Shown here in pieces: positions 34,848 to 47,200 of a stretch of DNA of 64,000 bases (its first letter is position 1; every line of letters begins with the position of its first letter). Location: assembly GCA_050084515.1 (NCBI GenBank), contig CM114274.1, forward strand, positions 30,442,001 through 30,506,000, read 5' to 3'. The notes beneath the pieces are model-generated. The model searched no databases, had not been told where the DNA came from, and saw nothing but the letters and a program-made list of their open reading frames with translations. The stretch comes from Blasia pusilla (Eukaryota; Marchantiophyta; Marchantiopsida; Blasiales). Position numbers and translations under genes: made by a program.

Positions 34848-35240
34848 TGTCACGTATTTTGTAGGTGAAGGAAAGTTATGTGCGTAGCATCAAGCCCAAT
34901 AAATCAAGAATAACTCATTTAGGACTAGTATAACGTACAAATGCATGCTTTACCTTTTTTGGGGGGCCATTTGAAGTGTGTTTGAGGAACTTATTATTTT
35001 GGTAAATTCCCCTATTTTGAGGGAGTTGAATTTATATTTATAGAAAATGACTTTTGACACGCTATTGTAGGTTTAGGGTCAAGAAGTTGACTTGTATGGA
35101 TAGGTCATCAAAGCAAGGACTTGAAGAGAGAGGATATATGTCAAGGAGACACAACCTGGGAGCTTATTCTCTCCCCATTAAACCTTATTTTTATGAGGAG
35201 GTGGAGATATGGTGCTCCTTGCCTTGTGAATCACCCTAAG
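34848..35240 (+). mobile_element. F1 LTR, 5' LTR of gypsy copy C, truncated
   Basis: Starts TGTCACGTATTTTGTAGG at 34848 and keeps F1 landmarks: CAAGCCCAATAAATCAAGAATAACTCATTTAGG (cf. the block at 4940-4975 on the minus strand), GAGGAACTTATTATTTTGG, GGGTCAAGAAGTTGAC, GGAGACACAACCTGGGAGCTTATTCTCTCC and GGTGGAGATATGGTGCTCC. The last part of the LTR is deleted. Confidence 0.6.
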
Positions 35241-36316
35241 AGTGGAAAAATTAGGTATGGAAGTGCTGCCAAAATTTCCTCGAATTTGGGCCCATAGGAT
35301 GCACAAACACTGCTACAAATAATAACGTAGAGTTGTACTTTGAATGTTGAGTCATTGAGATCTTAGAACCAAGAGCTATGCTTGCTTTTTCCTAGACGAC
35401 ACGCTCTTTTGAAGTGTGAGTTTAAAGCAATGGCCATTTCCGAATGTGAGAGAAGAATAACATGTTTATTTTTGGGATGAATAGTTATTTGTGGGATTTT
35501 GAGTTTTAAAAATTCCCTTTTTGGAGGGTAGTTAAGTGAAAAAATAGAAAATATTTTGTGAGGATTGCTAGAAATGACACCACTTTTTTGGTTGGGATTG
35601 ATCCCAAATTTTTGGGAATAATTGATTGAACTACCAAAAACTTGGATATTTTAAGCTAAAAATATTCATCTATTCATTGATTTATTTTTAATATTTGAAG
35701 AGGAAGGTCAAGTATAGCACCAGAGCATTAACCATGCCATACCGCCACCTTTTAGTTGCTTGTAGGGGCCATGTCGGCCATAGGTTGACCACACCAGTAA
35801 GTCGTCAATCGTCATTATTATTGATTGTTAATCAATATCATCCCTCCATTTCTATTTTTACAAACCCTAGTCACCATCAAAATTTTGACCACCACTACCA
35901 CCATATGTAACCTTATATTTTGTAAACTTATAGCGTTGATGATCGACTTTAAGTGCTAAGATATCAATTTCCGACTCTCCCCATTAACGCCATCGTGTCA
36001 AGCATAGCCGTCTTATGATTCACAAGTTATGTTCCTTCCATCTAGAAATGGATGATTCTTCATGAATGGGTTTAAGTTTTCACTCTACCATACATAGTGA
36101 TTGGTAGCCACTTATGACAATCAAGGTTTTTCATGAACCGAATATTCCATACATGTTTTCAAAAATATTCCACAAAATTCAATCCAAATCTTCCATTTGA
36201 CATCCCATCATTGACAAGGAAATTATTTTCTTCCCTACATGGGAAACTATAAACCCAAACATTTCCTGAAAATTCCATATCGAATATTTTGCTAAACCTT
36301 GACTTCAATCAAGTAT

Positions 36317-36720
36317 TGTGTCATGATGCCCATAGTTGCACTATGCCACAGATTACCGCACCGCATCGCACCATCTCAAGCACAGTGTTGTACCATATCA
36401 TCGAGTGCCATGCCATTATATTTTCAGCCGCACCTTACCATATCGATCATGAAGTGGTGCTAACTCTAAGGAGCACAACGTTTTTTGATGATATTGATTG
36501 ACAACCACTCCACATCAATGGAGTGTCATGCCAGATGCTTGTACCCACAACACACCATCCGTTGTCGCGTCATGCCAATCCGTACCATCGTCATCATGGC
36601 ACCACACCACATCAGTAAGTGCCATGCCATTACGTTTGTAGCCAAATTGTGCCATTTTTGCTATATTGTATCACCCAACACCCCATGTGCACTATACCAT
36701 TGAGGAGGGTTGAGCCACAT
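36317..36720. repeat. ~210-bp tandem duplication rich in CACCAT words
   Basis: AGTGCCATGCCATTATATTTTCAGCC at about 36400 and AGTGCCATGCCATTACGTTTGTAGCC at about 36613 mark two copies. Both are preceded by GTACCAT and TGTCATG words and followed by CACC.TACCAT-type sequence. Short Cys/His-rich frames across it are by-products. Confidence 0.6.
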
Positions 36721-38347
36721 CAACATGAAGAAGTATGACTAGCTAACGACTGAAGGAGTTTGGTTTCCGAACCAAGTTGGGATCAACTTGTAATTTTTAA
36801 GCAACAACATCTACATTGCATTTCAAGTTATCCATACTCATTGTTATCCTACACCAATGAGAAGTTTAGGAAAGGTGACGTGCTTAATATTTGAGGTTTT
36901 ACTCATAGTGGCATGAGGTATCTAGGGTCTTCCAATGAGGGAACGGCTCAGCCTCCCTCTGAGTCATCCTCGCCCGACAAGAGATTTTGGAGGGGGAGTT
37001 CCACAGTTCCTTACTCCATAATCTAGGGCATTGAATTGAGTGGTCCTAACCCTTGGGTGCACGAGATGAAAAATTGAAGTAGAAGATTGCATGGGTTTCA
37101 AAAGCGGTGGGGACCATCGAGTTGCATGACTTCATCCCGGAGTTTCAAATTTAGTACAAATCCCAAGGCACAAGGAACTTTGGAGAGTCTAACCAATTCA
37201 CAGATCATGAAAGTATGTTCCATAATTTGGAGTGGCCATAGATGTGGATTTGCCACAAGTTTTAATTGGATTTAGAAGTTGCAGAGCGTCCATAACTTCC
37301 ATCTAAATTTTTCAAGGGTGGAATGGAGCACTAGAGCACAATATGAAGAGACGAGTGAAGAATGAAATCACTCTTTATCACACCTTATCTACTTTTGAGT
37401 TGGCAGATTTTGTTGAGTGTAACATAGCTCTTGGAGGAGAGCACAACGGCCTTGAGCTATGCAAGAGAGGCTTTGGTTACTAGCAGCCAAAAGTGATTTT
37501 TTGGGTATGTGGTGGGGCCCATTGTCAAAAGGGTCATGCGCATGAAGGGTTTGGATGCGTGTTGCTAACCTCAAGACCAGATATGATGGACCCCCAACTA
37601 GGTTGCTCAATTGTGACCACTACTAGTGTTATCATCACATCTTTGGACCTCAAGTTATGTTTGGATCAAGAATCAAAGAGAGTTAGAGGCCCGGATGCAA
37701 ATTGTGCAATGAGAGGTCATGAAGCAAGTTTACTAGCCAATGGTTTAATGGGAGGCTAAGGTGGTGGGCATGCCCATGGATGTGGTTGAGGCCCACCATC
37801 TAAATGGGTCAAGGGAGAACCTCTTGGTGAAGTTGAGATGGCTACCCAAATTGAGCAGATTGCAACGATATCGAATGTCGGATAAATTGCGTTGAGATTT
37901 AATTTACTAGATTTCCTATCAATGGCATACACTTCCTAAGGAGAAGATATGAATATAGAGGATCCCGGATGGATGTATGGGGTTGAAGATATGAGGAAGA
38001 CGTTGCTTACATGTGGACCAACAATGGAGTTGGATACACACAAAGAAGAAGTCATGAATCTGATCATGCTTCCTCAATTATTCACTTTGTTTGAGAAAAT
38101 TGTAGGAGCCTAAAAATAGGTCATAACTAGAGTTCTTAGAGGTTAGATGTTTTTGGTCTGCAAGCGCAATAAGCGATGGGAGGAAAATGCATCAACACCT
38201 ATTGTTAATGCTTAATAGGAGCATGTGTCGAGTAGTTTATTAAGGATGGTCATAACCATATAATACATATATTATATGCCTTAGATGTTGCGATAGTGGG
38301 AGGTACAATCACCAAGGTGTTACGGTTAGTCACCCCATAATGTAAGC

Positions 38348-39175
38348 CCTAAATCATCCCCCAACCATCGATGGTTGATTTGACATATTATGAGTGTCAT
38401 TGGAGTTTGGCTCCTCTTGGTATGGATTTGGTATGTTATCCAATTGGGGTTGAGAGAATTACCACTGACAATATGATGTTGGGTATGATATTGTGTATTT
38501 CTCACAAGGTGGCTTTGATGTGTAAGGATAAAAGTACTACTCTATGCAACATTCTCATATTCATGGTGATCTTTATATGACGAGAAAGGCCGAGGTGATG
38601 GTGGAAGATGTTGTAGTAACAGATCCTAGTTGGAAGGTTGTGAGAGCCTAGGTGGTGACAAAAGGGAGTGCTACAAGGAGTGGCAACCGTGGTAAAGAAG
38701 ATCCATCTCTATAATTAACTTCATGATGGACATTGATTCGTTCCCCTAGCCTAGCCATAAAGATGGATGGGGCTATGGGGGAGATTTTTGACTCTTTCCT
38801 TACGGATTGCGCTCATTATCTTTAGTCGAGAAATGGGTTGTCCTTAACTACTAAAATTCTTTATTATAGGAAAAAGGTCTCCATAGCTTTACAACGTGCC
38901 CAAGCTCATGGAATTTTTGCGGCGGGCTTAGGCTATGGGAGACATCGGCACTAGAGCCCACTTAGTGGTAGTCATGTCTTTCTAGATGTTACCGATATTA
39001 TCTTTGTTGTTGGTGAGTTTAGCCAGTAGGGGAGGTTATCCCTTTTCTTTTTCCAGGACGGTTGTGACCTTCATGTACTCAATTTTTTGAGTTCCCCTCT
39101 TTTATACTCTCTATGGGTTCCCCCATCACCCTCGCCATCACCCCCTCCTTATTCAAGCTTCCTATTTTCTACATT
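38348..39175. mobile_element. Unclassified 828-bp insertion in copy C
   Basis: Copy B runs straight through a site that in copy C is split. ATGTAAGC occurs at both edges (38340-38347 and 39176-39183), an 8-bp target duplication, and the flanks outside match B. The insert starts CCTAAATCATCCCCC and ends TTTTCTACATT, with no evident terminal inverted repeats. It contains no recognised protein; the frame 38371-38580 has no motif. Confidence 0.5.
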
Positions 39176-39800
39176 ATGTAAGCATGGAGTTGATATTTTT
39201 ATCTCATGTTCAAAGGTCATTGCATAGAAGTTGATGGACATGCCCTTGGAGCATGTGCCTGAGACCTTCACCATTGGTTGATGGCTAGTTACAAGTCATG
39301 GTTACACCCAGAGAGGTATTTTTGAATAACCAAGGGGGAATTTTCCACTTTATTAGGTCAAGAGATAGAGTTTATTGCCAGTTGTGCATCTTATTGGATT
39401 GAAGAGCACATCCCTTGATGTTTGGTAAGCATATTATATGGTTTTGGGCTTAACTTTGGTTGATGTGGAGTGATCTCAATTCCACATTTAGACATCATTG
39501 GTAAGAGCCAATACGACATAGTTTATCACTAGATAAGAGATTGTAGTGAGGCTCAGGTCATATCACTTGATCGATTAGTCTGTGGTATGTGCCAAGGTTA
39601 TAGTGATTGGTGTTGAACCCTTGTATCACATCTTGGTTGATGGAGCAATATTCTACCTAATGGATTTTACCCTAGATTACTAGGAGTCTTGGTCCTATAG
39701 ACCAAGACGGAAATTTGGATTAGAAGGTTCCACTTCAACCAAGAAAATCAATTTGGAAAAAAAGAGACTTGGTATCTTAGTTCTTATAAGCTTATGAAAC

Positions 39801-40280
39801 CTTGCCTTAAGGCTTGAAGAAAGATAATTATATATGTAAATTGTAAAAATCCCAAGGTGATCATACCTTTTCATGAAAATTAAGGTTAGAATTTTGGAGT
39901 TCGACCAACAAAATCAAGCACTATATCTTAAGGAGCGAGAAAGCATGAGACCATAACAAAATAATCCTTCAAAGATATATGACCAATAAGGAGACACCGT
40001 TTGAAATACTAAGTAAGAATGTAATACTTTTGATTGCTATATTTTGGGATGGAATCTTTATTTCTTCAATGATTGATCTAGAGTTTCTAACTCTTCTAAG
40101 CATATGCTATTATCACCATTTAACAAAATGTTAGGACCTAGTTCGAATAATTACATTGTCCCTTTATTTAGAACTTTACGACTCTACGAGATGATTGTTC
40201 CACAATACAAACTCTTTAACCAAAAATAGCTTCCATGGGATTTAATGATTGTAAAGGGATTCTAGAATATCTTTGTTTAT
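39801..40280. other. Spacer
   Basis: Nothing recognised between gypsy copy C and the hAT remnant. Confidence 0.4.
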
Positions 40281-41690
40281 TCTACATTGTTCTACTACTC
40301 TACTTCCCTTGCTTGTAGAAATAGCAATAGTTCATGACTCTTGAAGTTGCCTTCTAAATTACCATGTTCAAAATCTTCATGTGGAGGAGGCTCGTCATGC
40401 TTGAAATCACCATCTTGTAAGTCATTGTCAAACTCAATTTTCCTTGCCTTTTTTATGATTATGGTTCCAATTATTTCTTCTTTGAATGGTTTTATCTTTC
40501 CAACAAGCCATTACTCTTTTAAATTTCTTGTTCCATATTTCTCATCGTGATGCTTTTTTAACAATTATTGTTTGTATCTCAATCAATCTGTAATAATTTT
40601 GCAAGCATGCATGGATGGAATGAAAAACTTAGAAGATGGACTACATATACGATCATTAAGATATAAACATAAACTAAATTATTCATCTTGGAATGTTGGT
40701 TATGAATGAATCTATGGGAACTCCTAACTTTTCTCTGAAGCACGTGGGGTGATTTTCTACATCAAGACACATATGCCTTTGCTTTGTAAAATGGGAATCG
40801 GATCTCCATAAGCCATACACTATTCATGCCCTCTTTGAGTCTTTCCTAATAATTCATAATCTTTCAAATATATAGAAATCATCCTCCCAAGAGTGGATGG
40901 TGTTATGTTCTATAAGACAATTGACTTTGAAAGAGCATAAAGCATCACCTATTAATTTGAGAATGTGTTCGCCCCATAGGTCAAAATATTCTATAAGGCT
41001 TTATATACACTCAAATGTGTTGCTTAATTCTGCTCATTTGCAAATAAACACTTGGGATTGACCAGCATATCTCAAGAATGCAAGAGATTATTCCACCCCT
41101 TCCACCTTGTATCAAGCCACTTGGCCATCTAATTCAAAAATCCTCGATAATAAGATTACTAGCACAATTAGGGTTATCTAAGGTGCCCTCCACATTATCC
41201 TTCAAATACCAAGTTTGATAGTATATTTTTTGATAATTGTTTTAAACCATCTATTTGTCAAATCAAGGCATAAAACTCCAAAATCCTCTCGAAGATAAAG
41301 TACTTCAGCCTAAAATCCAATATTCATTAATATTATTTTTTGGCACTCCATATTAGCCTCCAATTACTTTTTTTCATTTATAGTACTTGTGAAAAACTCA
41401 AATACGTCACTAATCACCTTATGTTTTAAATATTTTCAAAGTACCAAACCTCGATCCAAGAAAATTTAATGATTGGCTTTCCAAGTATAAGCAATGTCAA
41501 ATCATTAGAGAACGAGTACAAAGCCATACAGTAGATAGTATGATCATTCTTAATGAATTTCACCATATTATGAAATTGAGAAAAGATTTATGAAAAACAT
41601 CCAACTCTCCACCGATCTTCACAACCAAACCCAATCCATGAGCAAAACAACTACCCCATAAAATATGTTTGGGGTACTCTCTTCTATATT
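40281..41690 (-). pseudogene. hAT-type transposase remnant
   Basis: Minus-strand reading, no long frame left. At about 41640-41690 comes YPKHILWGSCFAHGLGLVVK, which resembles the W..C.AHCL.L..KD block of plant hAT (DUF659-associated) transposases. It is followed by phrases matching the next hAT landmarks (the ..RFGTL.. region at about 41440, and EGVE*SLAFLRYAGQSQVF with ECI*SLIEYFDLWGEHI near 41000-41090). The C-terminal part reads EFDNDLQDGDFKHDEPPPHE at about 40390-40440. The plus-strand frame 40341-40550 is a shadow. Identification rests on short motifs only. Confidence 0.5.
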
Positions 41691-41779
41691 TATAGGGTAT
41701 ATAAGTATCTCATACTAGCTCAATCCTACAAATAAATCCTAAGTGACGGGATCAAGTGGACTCTTAAGTAATTAGGCTT

Positions 41780-42183
41780 TTTTTTCTATGCATCTAGTAT
41801 TCTATTAGTAAACAGAGTGACATCATCTAGTCTCCTAAATGACGAGCTTGCCCACTCTGATGGGGTTTTGGAAGGAGGGGGGGGAGGGCCAGTTTTCTAG
41901 CCCAACCCTCCCCTCTCTCCAAAGTAGAGATATGGGGGTTGACCCCATGGTATGCTACATATACTATATTGTAGTTATTTTATTGAAGTTGCATTACGGT
42001 TTAGTGTCATTCTACACACACAATTTTAGGCTTCTAAGAGACTATTGAAGAGCTCGTGATGTACAATAGAGTAATAGTAAAACAACCTAAGAATGTTAAA
42101 TCGTGGATGTAGCTACCGGATCGGAAGTAAACCATATATATCATGTATGATTTTTTTAATGATTGTCCAATTTCTTCCAACCA
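41780..42183 (+). mobile_element. Ty1/copia 5' LTR with adjacent tRNA-Met primer site
   Basis: Aligns with 43318-43625: the start TTTTTTTCTATGCATCTAG...TATTCTATTAG, the middle GTCATTCTACACACA...TTTTAGG, GAGCTCG, AAAACAACCTAAGAATGTTAAATC, and the end ATATATATCATGTATGA...GATTGTCCAATTTCTTCCAACCA. It ends CA at 42183. TTGGTATAAAGCCCAAGTTAGG follows at once, a decayed form of the plant copia primer-binding site TGGTATCAGAGC (complement of initiator tRNA-Met). The exact 5' edge is approximate. A G-rich segment at 41870-41900 distinguishes it from the 3' LTR. Confidence 0.75.
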
Positions 42184-43260
42184 TTGGTATAAAGCCCAAG
42201 TTAGGAAATTTTGCAATTGCAAGAAAGATTTCCATTGCAAAGTTTGAGGGGGAGAAATTTGAAGGAAAGAATTTTTTTTATTATGGCTCGTAATTGAAGG
42301 TGAGAGAATTGTTGATTCAACAAAGAATTTCATAGAGCATTGGAGAAGAAACCACACTATCTTGATATTATATGTTAATGATATGTTGATCGCCATTGAG
42401 AACATGAGAGATATTGCTTAATTGAAGACAAAATTGAGCAAGGAGCTTAGCATAAAGGACTTGCGTCCTTCATAGAGGATTCTTGGGATAGATATCCATT
42501 GAGATCTAAAGATTAGACGAATGTGGATATCCTAGAGGAAGTACTATGAGAAGTGACTTGTACATTTTGGCATGGAGAATGCTAAATCTCTGAGCATTTT
42601 TTTGGGTGGTAATTTTAGAGTCTCTTTAGTTGATTGCCTAGTTACTAAAGATGAAAGAAGAGCAATGTCACACGTTCCTTATGAGAATATGGTCCAAATT
42701 TTGATGCATGCAATGACATATACTCCTGCAGATATCTCATACGTTATAAGTGTTGTTAATTAGCACCTTTATATCAAACTTAGGGAAGAACCATTGGGAA
42801 GCATTGAAGTTGACTCTTTACTATTTGAAAGGGACAATGGATATGGGAATTGTCTATTTTTTTGTAACTATGATATTGATGGGTAGACTAGTTAGTTGGA
42901 AGTCCACACTATATGCTTCTATAGAACAATCTACCATAGAGGTTGAGTATATGGTTTTATCATAGATAACTAAGAATATTAATGGTACTTGGCTCCATAG
43001 ACTTATAGTTGGATGAAGTTATCCTATATTCTAACAACTAGAGTGCTATACATTTGGCTAAGAACCAAGTGTATCATGCTAAGGCATATCGATGTTCGAT
43101 TTCATTTCATTGGAGAATCACTTATTGAAGGTATGATCAACCTTCTAAAGATAGGCATTGAGGAGAATGGAAAAAATATGTTGATGAAGCCAATTCTCAA
43201 GAAGAAGTTCAAAGATTATTTGAACTTAGTCCATGTTCTACACTCCTAGGCATGAAGTTG
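42184..43260 (+). pseudogene. Ty1/copia reverse transcriptase and RNase H, truncated interior
   Basis: Plus strand. Gag, protease, integrase and the start of RT are deleted; the interior resumes with ILLLYVNDMLIAIENM at about 42360 (normally LLYVDDMLIA; catalytic YVDD reads YVND). It goes on with LSKELSIKDL, ILGIDIH, ISQRKYYEK, HFGMENAKSLSIFLGG, MSHVPYENMVQILMHAM and TYTPADISYVISVVN. Then come NHWEALKLTLYYLKGT (about 42790), YASIEQSTIEVEYMVLS with the RNase H core EAEY, and the terminus LNLVHVLHS ending at 43249. Stops and one-base shifts separate the pieces. It is flanked by LTRs at 41780-42183 and 43318-43625. Confidence 0.85.
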
Positions 43261-43317
43261 GGAATACTCTTATCTTCTCCTGATTGTAGTAGATAGAATA
43301 TAAGACAAGATGGAGAT

Positions 43318-43625
43318 TTTTTTTTCTTTGTGTCGTATATTCTATTGGTTACCAGAGTTACACCATCCGAACCCCTTGATCGTTGTCTATTACATTCCCA
43401 ATACGGGGGCGGGGTGTCTTGCGGGGCAAGAACGGTTTATTCGTGTCATTCCATACATGTAGCTTTAGGATTGAGAGAGTGTTAGAGAGCTCGCAATATA
43501 CCACATATGCAGATTTCAATAAAGCAACCTGAGAATATTTGACCACAGATGTAGCTTCTTGATGGGAAATGAATCACATATATCATGTACAATTTGTTTG
43601 AGTGATTGTCCGATTCCTTCCAACA
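43318..43625 (+). mobile_element. Ty1/copia 3' LTR
   Basis: Matches the 5' LTR at 41780-42183 and ends CCTTCCAACA at 43625. It is preceded by ACAAGATGGAGATT, the usual purine-rich primer site of plant copia elements just upstream of the 3' LTR. Several substitutions and an internal length difference from the 5' LTR mark an old insertion. Its exact start is approximate. Confidence 0.75.
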
Positions 43626-44200
43626 TGCTCTTAAGTAAAATAATGAATAAGAGGGAGGTTTCGGAAAATTACAAGAAGATCCTTATTTACTTGGGAAAAA
43701 GGAAATACCCCTTTCCCACCTCATCTCATCCTTCAAAAAATAAAATTATTGTCAAGTTTTGAATAGTTTATTTGTCCTACCATTCTCCTATTCCCCTCCT
43801 CATTTTGATCCCTTTTAAAAAATCATGATCATAAAAATATTTTTCCATTCTGCCTTTAATTTAATATAGGATAAAATTAAAAATAGATTCAATTTACTTC
43901 ATAGGTCTAACATGTGGCATTCATAAAAAAAAATTCTCAAAAAAAAGCTAACCCAAATAATTATATCTCAGTGCATAGTATTAAAGGAGGATAAATTCTT
44001 AATTGAGAGCACATCCTTAACTGTACTAATGAAAAAATTACTGAATTTTTTGAATTTCGGGCAAGTGGATTGTGAAATTAAACTAATATTATAATTACGA
44101 TAAGATGAGTGGTAAAAATATAAACGGAACGAGGGAAATGGAGAAACTCGTGAGAAGAGTCACATTTGTCTTCGGCAAGAATAAAGCGCCCATGAAAGTA
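43626..44200. other. AT-rich spacer at the island edge
   Basis: No recognised gene. Composition changes by eye between about 44100 and 44250 into the CpG-containing island. Confidence 0.45.
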
Positions 44201-47200
44201 AAAGAAAGGAGAGTGAGATGAAGGAGCCTAAAAATAGGAATGCTAGTCCTCACGTACGAAGGTTCGGCAAACGGGTACGCCGCAGTTAATGAAAGGCTCG
44301 AACGCGTGCAATTGCGAAATCGATTGGACGGCGACGCCAGAGCGATACGAGTCTCAGAATGGCAGACAGATGTTGAGCGGTGGCATCGCGAGCGGTATTA
44401 GCTACTCGTCACCTCACTTTGCGCGTTCGAGAACGCAGCGTCCAGTGACATGGTGCAGCGCTGTGGATTGCATATTATCAGACTTCACCGCCGTTGAGAG
44501 CCTTCTGCATTATATGCCACTGCGCTCTTGATGGTTTTAGGACCACGCTTACAGGATGTTGAGAGACACCCGTTCCGGATAGAGATAGGGTGACACCTGC
44601 CACTAACCGCACCGTTTTGTAGAAGTTTGGCATAATCTAAGGTTCCCATAGTACTCCTGGTCTGCTACGTTCATTCTCGCTCCCATAATACTCGTCATTG
44701 TACAAAAGGAACAAGAATGCATGCGGCACACAAACATGCATTCTTGTTCGAGGTCTTATCAAGCCAGTTCCTCATTATACTAAGGGAACCCGCTTTGATC
44801 TTCATGTGAAACAACATCTGCACAATCTGTCTACATCCTGAGTCCTGTGATGTCGAGACCTTCAGGTTTGCTGTCAAATTCGAACCCGTGACGGAAACAT
44901 TAGCTTACCGCCTTCCTTTGCCACCCAGGCCAAAAAACTACGGATTCACCACGGAAAAACTCTTGTACCCTTCCTTGAAATTTGAAGCGGGCTCAAGTAT
45001 TCCTGAAAATAAAATTAATCGAGTTTTAGCGAAACCGAAGTGGATGAAACACGGAGCCGCGTCAGAAGAGCAATGCACCGCAACACGCATGGGTTCCCGA
45101 AGTTACAAGCAAACGAGAACAACCTTGAATATCTCCCTCATGGTATCGATCTCGGAGTTGAATGAGGGACCCGGTGGCGCCGTGCGCCGTCCGGAAAGTA
45201 TGTTGCCTACGGGCAAAACCTTGGTCCGAGAAAATTCTAATCTGAATGATTTTTCTCTGAACAACTCGGTTTCGATAAATGGTACGCTCCCGACGAAGTA
45301 TTTTTCAAGTCGGTAAAAAACCTACAACACCAAAACATTCGAAGACTCGAAACGATGATGAGGTCAGCGTCAATGGGACCATGGGTCCGTCGAGCTGGCC
45401 CAGAGCGTTAATGGCCATCCACTCCGAGTCTTAAAGGCACCGATGGATGTAGTTGGGGTTCTATAAATGAAGTTGGCAGATAGACTGTCCCCCGCAAAGG
45501 ATGGCGGGAAGTGCTCCTACCGCTTTCTTCCCTTCCGATCGTGTTCGTACGATGGCTTGCGACACCTGTGAACGTAAAATGTCTGTCGGGAAGTTGATGG
45601 TATGAGTGGGCGGGATAAACTCGTGCGTTGGAAGTCGAATTTGTAGGTAGGACTGCTTCGCTGGGGGACCGAACGAAGACCCGCAATCCCAAAAGGTCAA
45701 CGAAAAAGAGACGACCGCAGTACCGCTTGAGTCTTGTCACTCTCGTGTGCGAAACGCATAGGATCAGGACCAAATCATTTCCGATCAGGGCCATTCTAAT
45801 GATCTAATCCCGAAACTAGTTACTACTCTTGGTTTTCGGAGACTAGTCGAATTCATTGCACAGTCTCCCTAATTTCTTATCTTAAATACATTGCTACAGT
45901 GCCTTCCCAAAAAAGAGGGGTGCGATCGGTTCCCACTGAGGAATGAATGACGGTGCAGGTGGCAGTGGAGCATCATGAAAACCGGGAAGATCTCTGTTTG
46001 TAAACCTGTCAGGCGTGGTGTTGTCCGTTTCTCGACCCAGTCAAGCGAGGACTCGAGTGCTCTGCTGACCGGGGAATTTCAGACGGAACAATCGGGTCGC
46101 TCGACGGAGTGACACCGAGTAGGAATGAAACAGTAGCAAGACTGATATGGGCATAATTGATAATTTCGTCTCGTTCGTGCCTTTCGGCAAAGTGTTTCAC
46201 GATGGGTCCCTTCGTCCCTTTCTTTCTGAAATCATGTGCTCCCCCGGGTACCCTCCACCAGTTCAAATCGTCCGTGGCGCTTCGTGCTGTTATGTATGGT
46301 TCTTGTATTGAGCTTTGTTGCATTTATAATGCAACTTGATGTAGTCAGCGACGTTCACAAAACCTGTTTCTCTAGCGTTCGGTGTCTCCGAATGGGTTTA
46401 ATGATATCCTCAAACGAGGGGGCTTCCGATCGCAAACAATACATCTGAACGAACTTCTGAAATAGTCAATTGAACTTCATACAATGTGCACATTGCGTGC
46501 GACCGTGGAGGCAATTGATCGTTTTTGCGTGTACAATCCTAAATCTTTATTAGTTAGATTTTGCGTTTAGGAAGAGTGCAAACCACCGTTACCACCCCAC
46601 CCGCGCACAGTACTCCCATGTGCGGTTCATCTTTGACTTGTTACAACCGGTTGGGGGTTGGGCAAGTGGCACTCTGAGGGAAAACAAGGGTCCGAACGGC
46701 GTAAACCGAATAGATCGCACTTTTCCCAAACCTTGGCATAATGCGATTGTTTTGTTCTTTCGCGCTGACTCATTTAGTATCCTAACGTATTTGCATGGAA
46801 CGAAATATACGAATATTCTCCGGAGCACAGATTCCACAGAGGAGACGACAGCAACATAACAATACACCTTGCCAGGAACTTGACTCGGCGCGAAACAGCT
46901 CGCTACATGTTTACATTTCTGTGCCTCCGAAGGCCAGTGAGCTCGAGATTTGTCCCAAGTCCCCATGAGCCAGGAATTGGCGGGTGGCCCGCGAGAGACA
47001 GGGAGGTAGGAAAACCATGATTACAATCGTACCAGGCTTGTCCTTAGTGCTACTTTCGTGGTTGCGTGCGTGGAGGGTGAGAAAGGCAGCAGCTGCCAAG
47101 GGAGCATCGCTATAAAGACCCCGCTTTCTGGTAGATACAGATACAATAAAATACTTCTTGAACCATGTGCTGGCTGCTGCCTCTCGATGCTATTATGCTG

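Larger units (their letters stand above)
35241..39800 (+). pseudogene. Gypsy copy C: gag and protease-region, decayed
   Basis: Parallel to copy B block by block. Examples: TGGAAGTGCTGCC...GGATGCACAA at about 35257 (B 19120); CTCGCCCGACAAGAG at 36968 (B 19700); GAAGTTGCAGAGCGTCCATAACTTCCATC at 37271 (B 20240); GCCCATGG...CCACCATCTAAATGG at 37770 (B 20680); GGAGTTGGATACACA and CTTCCTCAATTATTCACTTTGTTTGAG at 38020-38090 (B 20920-20990); ACACCTATTGTTAATGCTTAA at 38197; and the FITR...IVV linker at about 39510-39560, followed by FTLDY.ES.SYRPR at about 39660-39710. RT and integrase are not seen after 39800. It contains an 828-bp insertion at 38348-39175 and a tandem duplication at 36317-36720. No intact frame. 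Confidence 0.65.

Noticed and set aside
44888-46966. Several 100-142-codon frames in the GPAT island
   Set aside because: No motifs, mutual overlap, and some begin at non-ATG codons; not supported as genes.
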